From Anaerolineales bacterium (GTDB lineage: Bacteria; Chloroflexota; Anaerolineae; Anaerolineales; E44-bin32), in the NCBI GenBank assembly GCA_029210945.1, contig JARGGH010000005.1:36431-100430 (forward strand): a stretch of DNA of 64,000 bases, written 5' to 3'. The notes beneath the pieces are model-generated. The model had not been told where the DNA came from. It made no database searches and saw only the letters and a list, made by a program, of their open reading frames with translations. Of the stretch, positions 27,432-34,866 are shown one piece after another; the stretch's first letter is position 1; every line of letters starts with the position of its first letter. Made by a program: the position numbers and the translations under genes.

Positions 27432-27949
27432 CAACCTACAACCGTTACCTTGAAACCTATTTGTGCAACCCGGGTGCCTGATCCGCCGGGTGCGATGGAG
27501 GTGAGGGACAAAGGTTCGTTACCGTCTTCCATTACTGAACCCTTCTTGCAATGTGCTCAGGTCCCATTGTGGGGTAGGCATGAAGCGCAAGCCGCCACTC
27601 AAGAAACTGTGTTGACATGGTCATGATGGCAATCCGATGATCGCGCTTCTACCACCCATTCTACTGGATCCGATCAGCGGTGACTTGCTGCTTGATTGTG
27701 AACCGCCATCTTCGCCGTTCCTCCGTCGGAGAGAACGCCGCCTGCTATCATCCAGCAGGAAGTGAGGCCTCCATGGAGCATGTACGCGTGGAGGCCTGGT
27801 TTGTACTGCTCGAGGCGCGGTTTAATGCCGGCATTGACCTCAGTCGCACAGGACCAATCGGATAGCCATCGGGGGGAAATGTTAGAGAGCGATCTCCTGT
27901 TGGAATTTTCCCGGGCGCAGACGCCAGCGGAGGGATTGTTTTGCTGTGC

Positions 27950-28189
27950 TCAGGTACGCCGGACGATCACACTCATTATCAAAATACCATTATAGATGTT
28001 ATGAGAATGGGAGACAATTTTCCACTCAGCAGGGCCTAACTGGTCGAGACGTTTGTGAAGCTGTTTCTCTAGATCGGCAAAGGCACCCTTGACTTCAGGG
28101 ACCTGGTCACTCATTGTCTCCAAAACCCCCGGGGAATTTAACCTGCGGGTTAGAACCACGATCTGGGAATTGTGATCATCAAAAGCCAC
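27950..28189 (-). CDS. Small hypothetical protein, 79 aa
   Basis: Not recognised. The frame starts with GTG at 28189, and a perfect GGAGGG Shine-Dalgarno (28202-28197) lies 7 nt upstream, which is strong evidence that it is translated. The protein is soluble, charged and helical in the middle ('LEKQLHKRLDQLG'), with a beta-like C-terminal end ('AEWKIVSHSHNIYNGILIMSVIVRRT', key residues W, HSHN). It stands alone in the gene-poor stretch, with a 46-nt structured hairpin some 45 nt before its Shine-Dalgarno. A stand-alone regulator or a remnant of mobile DNA are both possible. Confidence 0.55.
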   Translation of the reverse strand: MAFDDHNSQIVVLTRRLNSPGVLETMSDQVPEVKGAFADLEKQLHKRLDQLGPAEWKIVSHSHNIYNGILIMSVIVRRT

Positions 28190-28575
28190 AAGATCTCCCT
28201 CCAGAGCTTATCTCTACGGATAGCTCTCGTCATCCTGAGTGATGTGCTGGGTGAGCCAACGGGGGTTGTTGCCCCACCGTCGGCTCACCCAGGCAGCGAG
28301 GCATTTACCTACAATGCAAGTCGCGTGCCGTCAAGGCACGAATCTGTGCTCGTCAACACATCGATCTTGAAGTGCTGTTGGTCGCGAATCTCCAGCATGA
28401 GACACTTGCAAGATCTCGCGTTGTTGCGGGTTAGGCTTCGCTGGGTAGAATCAAGGACAGCAGACCTCAACGCGGTGGGGCTCTTAGTACATCCGATTCC
28501 AGACAGAACAAACCTGCCGTCCAGGGGTTTACCTCCTGATCGTTGACAATCGCCTCAATCGTGGAGGGTCGAATA
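28190..28575. other. Intergenic region with structured element
   Basis: A 386-bp stretch between the divergent small gene and the hydrolase-ligase fusion. Apart from the hairpin at 28247-28292 and the two Shine-Dalgarno sites at its ends, nothing could be assigned. Confidence 0.5.
28247..28292. repeat. Long inverted repeat / structured hairpin
   Basis: An 11-bp perfect outer stem CTGGGTGAGCC (28247-28257) with GGCTCACCCAG (28282-28292). Inside, ACGG (28259-28262) pairs with CCGT (28277-28280) and GGG with CCC. There is no T tract on either side, so it is not a plain terminator. It may be a leader structure of the small minus-strand gene, an operator or a mobile-element end. Confidence 0.55.
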
Positions 28576-31092
28576 TTGAAGCGCAAGCTCCGCGGACTTA
28601 AACAGAGAAGCATTCAGCTTGACCTCAATCTCTACCGGCGCGAGGTGCCTATAAGCGGGTTGAGAGACACCTATCTCAGCGTTGTGGACATCCGGCCAGA
28701 GGGAGCGCTGCACACGATCGTATTCGTTCACGGCTACGCCGGGGTCGCTGAAACCTGGGAGTACCAGATCAACCACTTCATGCGCTATGCCCGCATCGTC
28801 GTGCCCGACCTGCGCGGCCACGGTCAGAGCGACGCCCCCATGACCCGTTACACCATGGATGAACTCGTCGCAGATCTGGAAGCCATCACCGAGCATCTGA
28901 ATCTGCCGGAGAAGTTCAGTCTGGTGGGGCACTCCTTCGGCGGATCGATCTGTGTGGAATATGCTGCCCGGCATCCGGAACGTCTCGACCATCTCGTGCT
29001 GATCACGACTGCAGGTGAATACCCCATCCCCAGAGCGAGCGCCCTGCTCTCGCGCGTGCCAACCGCAGCACTCCGACCTTTATGGCGCTTCAGGCCGCGC
29101 TGGAACGCTGAGATTCACGTGATGAAACGAATGATGTTGAACAACCTGAGGAAGTGGAATGGTTGGTCGCTGATGCAGCAGCTGCAGACACCGACACTTG
29201 TCATCACGGGAGAGCGCGACCGCTATTTTCCCCGTACGGTCTTCGAGCGGGTAGGAGAAATCATCCCCGGAGCCGAGGTTGTAGATATCGGGGCGTCAAA
29301 ACACAAAGTCCAGCTCGAGCGCTATAAGGCTGTCAACCGGACGTTGGAACGTGTCATCTTTGCTGCTGAAGCGGGCCGCCGTCCGAGCTGGAGACAGGCC
29401 GCTCCGGATGATCATCTTGCCGGCGACCGGCCGTGGCTTCGAAGTTACGGTGAGCATACCCCCCACACCATTCCGATCCCGGACCAGCCGCTGTACCGCT
29501 TTCTCGAAACCGCCGCCAACTGGATGCCGAAACACATCGCGACGGTTTTCTACGGGTCAAGATTAACTTACCAGCAGCTCGAACGGAAGGTAAATCAGTT
29601 CGCGCACGCGCTGCACGGCCTCGGGATTAAGCCGGGTGATCGGGTGATGGTCGTTCTGCCCAACATGCCTCAGTTAATCATCGCCTACTATGCCATCATG
29701 AAGGCCGGTGGCGTGGTGGTCCTGCCGAATCCAGATGCCGATGCCAGGAGCATCATCCGCCAGGTGCGTGAGGTCGCTGCGGAGGTCCTGATCACGTTGG
29801 ATGCGTTTGGGGAGCTGATCCAGGCGGTCGATCTCCATACCGATGCGAGAATCATCCGGACGACGCTTCGTGAGGCGGTCTCAGGACGCACCTACCGCCA
29901 GCTCATCGGTCGCTGGCAGGGGGCGGGATTCGAACAGGATCTGTCAAGTGATCTGGCGGCGACGATTCCCGATATGGACCGGCTGATGATGGACGCCCGT
30001 TGGGACCCTCCCGACGCGCAGGTCGGCCCGGATTCATTAGCTGCCATTCTTTACACAAGCGGAACGACGGATGAACCCAAGGGCGTTTGCCTTACGCATC
30101 GCAACCTCGTGGCAAACGCGCTGCAAACCCGTCACTGGATTCCAGAACTCGAAATGGGATCGGAGACCTTCTTGGCCGTCATCCCGCTGACACATAGCTA
30201 CGGCATGACCAGCGCGATGAACATCCCGATCGCGCTGGGCGCCACGATCGTCCTGTTGTCTGTTTTCGAGTTGGATCAGGTCCTGGAGCACATCCGTGAC
30301 TACAAACCCACCATTTTCCCCGGCGTGCCTTCGATCTACACCGCCATCAATGAAGCGAAGCGCGTGCGCTCCTACGGGTTATCATCAATTAAGGCTTGCA
30401 TCAGCGGCGCGGCGCCGCTCCCTATCGAGGTGCAGGAGAAATTTGAAAAGCTATCCAACGGTCGGCTTGTCGAAGGATACGGCCTGACCGAAGCGTCACC
30501 TGTAACACATGCCGTCCCATTTGATGGTCCTTCGAAGCCAGGCTCGATGGGGATCCCAATCCCCAATACCGAAGCGAAAATCGTCGACCTGATCACCGGC
30601 AGCGATCTGCCGCCCGGTGCGGTCGGTGAACTGACCGTGCGCGGCCCGCAGGTGATGCAAGGATACTGGCGTGATGACGGCGGCAGCGAAGAAACCTCAT
30701 CGGTTCTCCGTGATGGATGGCTGTTTACCGGTGATGTCGCCGTCATGGATCAGGATGGTTTCTTCACGGTGATCAGCCGAAAACGGGATACGATCATGGC
30801 CGGGAATTACAGTATCTACCCGCGTGATGTCGAAGAGGTTCTTTACGAGAACAGTAAAGTCATGGAGGTCGCGGTGGTTGGAGTTCAGGCAGAGAGCGGT
30901 GAGCAGCGCGTGAAAGCCTTCATCGTTCCCCGCCCCGGCGCGCAGATCACGAAAGAAGAGCTGCTCGAACTATGCCGGCGCCGTCTGGAACCTTATGCCG
31001 TCCCCTGGGAGATCGAGTTCCGGGAGGAGCTGCCGAAATCTTTCGTCGGGAAGGTGCTCAGACGGATGCTTACCGAACCGCCGCCGGATTGA
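28576..31092 (+). CDS. Alpha/beta hydrolase fused to AMP-forming acyl-CoA synthetase
   Basis: An 838-residue two-domain fusion. The N-terminal alpha/beta hydrolase (about 15-270) has the oxyanion 'VFVHGYAGVAETW', the nucleophile elbow 'VGHSFGG' and 'ITGERDRYF' as probable acid region. The C-terminal adenylate-forming ligase (about 310-838) has the P-loop 'YTSGTTDEPKGV', 'EGYGLTEASPV', 'GWLFTGDVAVMD' and the catalytic Lys in 'PKSFVGKVLRRML'. The ligase would activate a carboxylic acid as acyl-AMP/CoA, and the hydrolase may supply or remove that acid. TTG 28576 is preferred as start because GGAGGG lies 7 nt before it; a TTG at 28543 is possible but has no such site. Confidence 0.88.
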   Translation: MKRKLRGLKQRSIQLDLNLYRREVPISGLRDTYLSVVDIRPEGALHTIVFVHGYAGVAETWEYQINHFMRYARIVVPDLRGHGQSDAPMTRYTMDELVADLEAITEHLNLPEKFSLVGHSFGGSICVEYAARHPERLDHLVLITTAGEYPIPRASALLSRVPTAALRPLWRFRPRWNAEIHVMKRMMLNNLRKWNGWSLMQQLQTPTLVITGERDRYFPRTVFERVGEIIPGAEVVDIGASKHKVQLERYKAVNRTLERVIFAAEAGRRPSWRQAAPDDHLAGDRPWLRSYGEHTPHTIPIPDQPLYRFLETAANWMPKHIATVFYGSRLTYQQLERKVNQFAHALHGLGIKPGDRVMVVLPNMPQLIIAYYAIMKAGGVVVLPNPDADARSIIRQVREVAAEVLITLDAFGELIQAVDLHTDARIIRTTLREAVSGRTYRQLIGRWQGAGFEQDLSSDLAATIPDMDRLMMDARWDPPDAQVGPDSLAAILYTSGTTDEPKGVCLTHRNLVANALQTRHWIPELEMGSETFLAVIPLTHSYGMTSAMNIPIALGATIVLLSVFELDQVLEHIRDYKPTIFPGVPSIYTAINEAKRVRSYGLSSIKACISGAAPLPIEVQEKFEKLSNGRLVEGYGLTEASPVTHAVPFDGPSKPGSMGIPIPNTEAKIVDLITGSDLPPGAVGELTVRGPQVMQGYWRDDGGSEETSSVLRDGWLFTGDVAVMDQDGFFTVISRKRDTIMAGNYSIYPRDVEEVLYENSKVMEVAVVGVQAESGEQRVKAFIVPRPGAQITKEELLELCRRRLEPYAVPWEIEFREELPKSFVGKVLRRMLTEPPPD

Positions 31093-31188
31093 CCCCGACG
31101 GCTTGAGAGACCCGAAAGATTCGCGATTGGCTGAGTTGCTGAACTTTTGCGACCAGCAATCTCATGTATCCGCTCGAGGTCGTCTGCA

Positions 31189-31914
31189 TTGAAACCCGGG
31201 GGCTGGAGTGCGCTCCTCCTGGCCGTGATCTTATTGACAATCTTGTCCGGATGGATAGCATTGATCCTGCCGATGACACCTCTATTCCATAACTGGGCGC
31301 GCCTTAACGCGCGCGTCTTATACGAAGTTCAAACTCAGGAGCCCATCATCGCGCTGACGATCGATGACGGCCCGGATCCGCGAACGACGCCACAGATCTT
31401 AGATCTGCTGGCACGCTACGATGCGCACGCAACCTTCTTCGTGCTGGCTGACCGGCTGGAGGATAACGACGACCTTGTCTCCCGGATGGTCGCCGAGGGG
31501 CATGAGCTGGGCAACCACATGCTCGAAGATCGCCCCAGCATTTTCCACCCGGTTGAAGAATTCCAATCTCGACTGAACCAGGCTCATGCGATCTTGAGCC
31601 AATTCGGAAAGATCCGTTGGTTCCGGCCTGGATCGGCGCTCTACTCCCGCGAGATGCTGGCAATTGTCGAGCAGGCGGACTATCAGACCACTCTTGGATC
31701 GGTTTACCCATTCGATTCGCATATCCCTTCACCCTATTTCGCCTCCCGCTACATCCTCTGGCAAGCCAGGCCAGGATCGGTGATCGTGCTGCACGATTAC
31801 GGCGCCAGGGGGGAGCGTACCCTGGAAACGTTATCGATCATCCTGCCTGAGTTGATCGAGCGAGGCTATTCGATCCGCACATTATCTGAGTTAGTTGCCG
31901 GGGCAGGAGATTGA
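31189..31914 (+). CDS. Membrane-anchored polysaccharide deacetylase (NodB family)
   Basis: About 241 residues: one N-terminal membrane helix ('WSALLLAVILLTILSGWIALI') and a NodB domain. Motif 1 is 'LTIDDGPDPRT' (catalytic base and metal Asp), motif 2 'GHELGNHMLED' (divergent from the usual HxxxH), motif 3 'RWFRPGSALYS' and motif 5 'VIVLHDYG'. It probably removes acetyl groups from wall or extracellular glycans. Replacement of the second metal His in motif 2 by Asp makes activity less certain. The start is TTG 31189 with GAGGT 8 nt upstream; a TTG at 31147 is the longer alternative. Confidence 0.85.
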   Translation: MKPGGWSALLLAVILLTILSGWIALILPMTPLFHNWARLNARVLYEVQTQEPIIALTIDDGPDPRTTPQILDLLARYDAHATFFVLADRLEDNDDLVSRMVAEGHELGNHMLEDRPSIFHPVEEFQSRLNQAHAILSQFGKIRWFRPGSALYSREMLAIVEQADYQTTLGSVYPFDSHIPSPYFASRYILWQARPGSVIVLHDYGARGERTLETLSIILPELIERGYSIRTLSELVAGAGD

Positions 31915-31966
31915 CACACAACCCGGGCATGAAAGAGTGAGCAATCGCCTACGAAGGAGAAAAAAT

Positions 31967-33040
31967 ATGACCGCTGAAGCCCCTTATCAAGCATTGGCGG
32001 AGCGTCTTCACTCACTCCCCAACGGCTTCCCCGCCACCCGGAGCGGTGTGGAGCGCAGGCTGCTTGCCATGCTCTTCACGCCTGATCAGGCCGCGCTTGC
32101 CGCACAGCTTCGCCTCACGAAAGAGACCGCTGGCGAGATCGCCCGGCGCCTCGACCGTGATCCCGGCGAAACCCGGGCGCTGCTCAAATCTATGGCACGG
32201 GCGGGTTGCATCGCGGCGGAGCGAAGTGATGCCGGGATCGTCTACGGGCTGATGCCCTTTGTCGTGGGCATCTACGAGATGCAGGTCAGCCGCATGGAAA
32301 CGGAACTCGCCCGGCTGTTCGAAGACTACTATCAGGAGACGTTCGGCACGGCCTTGGCTTACGAGCCATCATTCCATCGCGTGATCCCGGTGCAGGAGAG
32401 CGTCCATTTCGAAAACCAGATCCAACCATTCGAACATGTCAGCACCATCCTTGAATCTGCAAGGTCCTGGGGTGTGATGGACTGCATCTGCCGCAAGCAG
32501 AAGGCGCTCATCGGTGATCCCTGCGATCATCCCGTGGATGTATGTATGGTGTTGGGATCAGTCCCCAACGCTTTTGACAAAAACGAGACCATCCGGGGCC
32601 TGACCCTGGAACAGGCCAGAGAGGCCCTGCGGTTCGCGGCTGAAGCCGGTCTGGTCCATTGCGTGAGCAATAACCAGAAGGGTATTCACTATATTTGCAA
32701 CTGCTGCACCTGCTCATGTGGGATTCTGCGCGGCATCGCAGACTTCGGCGTCGCCAACGTTGTCGCTCACTCATCCTACGTGAACACGGTCGAGGATGGG
32801 ACATGCATCGAATGTGAATTATGCCTCGGCCATTGTCCGTTCGATGCCCTCAGCCTCACGACCTCCTTTCAAATCGACCAGGAGCGCTGCGTAGGCTGCG
32901 GCGTCTGTGTCCAGCACTGCCCGGAGGAAGCGCTCAAGCTCGTTCTGAGGGAAGAAGCTCAAACCCCACCGGAGACGATCAAAGAATGGGGCCTGCTGCG
33001 GGCAAGCCAACGTGGGCTGGACCTACGGGATGTCCTCTAG
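31967..33040 (+). CDS. Iron-sulfur protein with winged-helix-like N-terminus and dicluster ferredoxin domain
   Basis: A 357-residue protein. The N-terminal part (about 20-90) looks like a helix-turn-helix region ('AALAAQLRLTKETAGEIARRL'). The centre carries an unusual cysteine set ('MDCICRKQ', 'GDPCDHPVDVC', 'CNCCTCSCGILRG', about 165-255). The C-terminus holds two [4Fe-4S] motifs, 'CIECELCLGHCP' and 'CVGCGVCVQHCP'. It probably transfers electrons. A perfect AAGGAGA precedes ATG 31967 by 6 nt; upstream codons are excluded on that ground. It is followed within 6 bp by the phosphodiesterase and then the GrdB-like selenoprotein, so it is a candidate redox partner of the latter. Confidence 0.8.
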   Translation: MTAEAPYQALAERLHSLPNGFPATRSGVERRLLAMLFTPDQAALAAQLRLTKETAGEIARRLDRDPGETRALLKSMARAGCIAAERSDAGIVYGLMPFVVGIYEMQVSRMETELARLFEDYYQETFGTALAYEPSFHRVIPVQESVHFENQIQPFEHVSTILESARSWGVMDCICRKQKALIGDPCDHPVDVCMVLGSVPNAFDKNETIRGLTLEQAREALRFAAEAGLVHCVSNNQKGIHYICNCCTCSCGILRGIADFGVANVVAHSSYVNTVEDGTCIECELCLGHCPFDALSLTTSFQIDQERCVGCGVCVQHCPEEALKLVLREEAQTPPETIKEWGLLRASQRGLDLRDVL

Positions 33041-33046
33041 GCGCCC

Positions 33047-33829
33047 ATGGATCGTCTCTATCTTCCCGGTCGCGTCAAGCCTTACGTCATGGCCCACCGC
33101 GGCAACCGCGTCCGCTATCCTGAGAACACCCTCACGGCATTTAGACAGGCCATCGCGGATGGAGCGGACATCATCGAAACGGATCTCCATCTGACCTCGG
33201 ACGGCGAGATCGTTTGCATTCATGACGGCACCGTGGACCGTACGACCGATGGCACCGGCCGCGTGGATTCGATGACCCTCGCTGAACTGCGCTCGTTGAA
33301 CGCTGCTGCAGCGATGCCGGCTCTCGACCCGGAACCAGTTCCAACGCTGGCAGAACTGGCTGCGCTGATCCCTTCTGAGGTCGGACTCGCACTGGAATTG
33401 AAATCCGAAGAATTTACCAAACCCTGGCGGGCGCTTCAATTGAGCGAATTGCTACACGACCGCGAGGTTCATGACCGCAGCGTGGTGCTCTCCTTTGACC
33501 GCCGGCACCTGCAAACAATCCGGCGAGCCGATCCTGACCTCCCAACCGGCTTGATCACGCTCTCAAAACCCTACCCTCTTGATGGCGTAGAGATGATGGG
33601 GCCTTTCTGGCCGATCCTCTTTCTTAATCCAGTGTACGTCTGGTGGGCCCATCGCCGCGGCCAGCTCGTATGCCCTCTTGATCCCGCTCCCGAACCCCGC
33701 CTCTGGTATTATCGCCTGCTCGGCTGCGACGCCGTGCTCTCCGATGATCCGGGAACGACATGCCGTGCACTCGGACGCGGCGGGTCAGGACGGACCTCAA
33801 AACCCGAAAAGACCATAAAGGAGCAGTAG
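33047..33829 (+). CDS. Glycerophosphodiester phosphodiesterase
   Basis: A 260-residue GDPD-family enzyme that splits glycerophosphodiesters into glycerol-3-phosphate and an alcohol. Catalytic residues are visible: 'AHRGNRVRYPENTLTAF' (His/Arg), 'ADIIETDLHLTSDGEIVCIHD' region (metal Glu and Asp, general acid His, shown by the key ETD and HD), and 'LALELKSE' (second metal Glu). No signal peptide, so it is cytoplasmic. The C-terminal 'CDAVLSDDPG' matches the typical end of the barrel. It starts 6 bp after the iron-sulfur gene, and its stop codon abuts the ATG of the GrdB-like gene, so all three form one operon. Confidence 0.9.
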   Translation: MDRLYLPGRVKPYVMAHRGNRVRYPENTLTAFRQAIADGADIIETDLHLTSDGEIVCIHDGTVDRTTDGTGRVDSMTLAELRSLNAAAAMPALDPEPVPTLAELAALIPSEVGLALELKSEEFTKPWRALQLSELLHDREVHDRSVVLSFDRRHLQTIRRADPDLPTGLITLSKPYPLDGVEMMGPFWPILFLNPVYVWWAHRRGQLVCPLDPAPEPRLWYYRLLGCDAVLSDDPGTTCRALGRGGSGRTSKPEKTIKEQ

Positions 33830-34717
33830 ATGCCCGTCGACAGCTTCAAATTTCTCCCTCGCTTGATCGAAATGTTCTATCGGATGACCGATGTTCCGGC
33901 ACCGGACATGATCCCCTGGACGCCACTAAGCAAGCCCGTTCAAGATTGCAAATTTGGATTGATCACTTCTGCTGGTCTTTATGACCGGACGCAGGACGAA
34001 CCTTTTGACCTTGAACGCGAACGGCAGGAGCCATCATGGGGTGACCCATCCATGCGTATGCTGCCGAGCAATCTTCCCCAGCAAGAAGTCGGTGTCAGCC
34101 ACCTGCACCTCAACACGAAGCCGATTCTCGAGGATTTCAACATTGTCCTGCCTCTAGAGCGTTTTCAAACCCTCCAGCAGTCAGGCGAGATCGGTGAGCT
34201 GGCCAGGTTCCATTTCTCTGTCATGGGCTTCCAGGGCTTTCCACCCGATACGACGATATGGCGCGAAGAGACCGGTCCACAAATTGCTCAGCACTTCAAA
34301 TCGGAAGAGGTTGACTGCATTCTGCTCACACCTGCTTGACCGGACTGCGCCATAAACGTGCCCGTGTTGGCACGCACGTTAGAAGCAGCCGGATTTGCCA
34401 CGATCCTGGTGACCATGATGCCCTACTGGGCTGAGAAAGTCGGGACACCGCGCACATTGGCGGTGGAGCACCCTTTCGGACACACACTCGGCCGTCCCGG
34501 TGATCCGGAAGGACATCTCTCGATCATCCGGGAAGCGCTTCTCGCCCTGAAAAAGATGGAGCATCCTGGAGAGATCATCCACTCAAGTTCGCTCTGGCCC
34601 GAGCCCGTGGATGAAGCGATCAATGCATGGCAGCCGCCTGAACCATCGCCCATCATCCGTGAGCTGCGACCCAGATTCCGGGACATGCTGAGGCAGCATC
34701 GTGACGCAGACAGCTGA
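33830..34717 (+). CDS. GrdB-family selenoprotein with in-frame UGA (UxxC)
   Basis: One reading frame of 295 residues interrupted only by TGA at 34337-34339. Before it the protein reads '...DCILLTPA', after it 'PDCAINVPVLARTLEAAG', so the TGA stands in a U-P-D-C motif exactly at the family's redox site. The whole resembles the glycine/sarcosine/betaine reductase selenoprotein B (GrdB/PrdB-like) family, whose members carry Sec or Cys here. The two halves are in the same frame with uniform composition, and the downstream half has no ribosome-binding site of its own. A SECIS-like hairpin starts 17 nt after the TGA. GGAG precedes the ATG, which abuts the phosphodiesterase stop codon. Function unknown; a thiol/selenol redox role is inferred. 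Confidence 0.82.
34355..34380 (+). promoter_or_regulatory. Putative bacterial SECIS hairpin in GrdB-like mRNA
   Basis: A 6-bp stem CGTGCC (34357-34362) with GGCACG (34369-34374) and apical loop CGTGTT, with the loop beginning 23 nt after the UGA. A competing fold pairs 34355-34361 with 34374-34380. Known bacterial SECIS elements place the loop roughly 16-37 nt downstream, with a G in the first two loop positions; both hold here. Confidence 0.6.
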
Positions 34718-34866
34718 CAGCCCTCTCCTTCCTGTAAGGGCGAGGAGCTTTATCTGAAAATGAGCACTTTATCCGGATTCTTACCCCCTGTCCGCCCGGG
34801 CGTGATATCTTTAGAGTCCTGTACTATAAACCCAAATAACTGTTCCCCGGTCACAAGGAGACAAGC

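Larger units (their letters stand above)
27038..27949. other. Gene-poor region with palindromic repeats
   Basis: About 0.9 kb with no convincing coding frame. It contains several short palindromes (listed separately) and weak similarity between two repeat units. Short open frames on the plus strand near 27680-27995 have no Shine-Dalgarno and no protein-like composition. It could be decayed DNA or a non-coding RNA locus. Confidence 0.5.

Noticed and set aside
27680..27995. Short plus-strand frames in the gene-poor region
   Set aside because: No Shine-Dalgarno, no protein-like pattern, and they overlap the better supported small minus-strand gene.
28576..31092. OleBC fusion of head-to-head olefin biosynthesis
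   Set aside because: OleB uses an Asp nucleophile of haloalkane-dehalogenase type, whereas this hydrolase has the Ser elbow GHSFGG. No oleA or oleD is nearby.
33830..34717. Two separate genes, or a pseudogene with a nonsense mutation
   Set aside because: The halves are in phase, the second has no ribosome-binding site, and the TGA coincides with the family's redox position and is followed by a SECIS-like hairpin.
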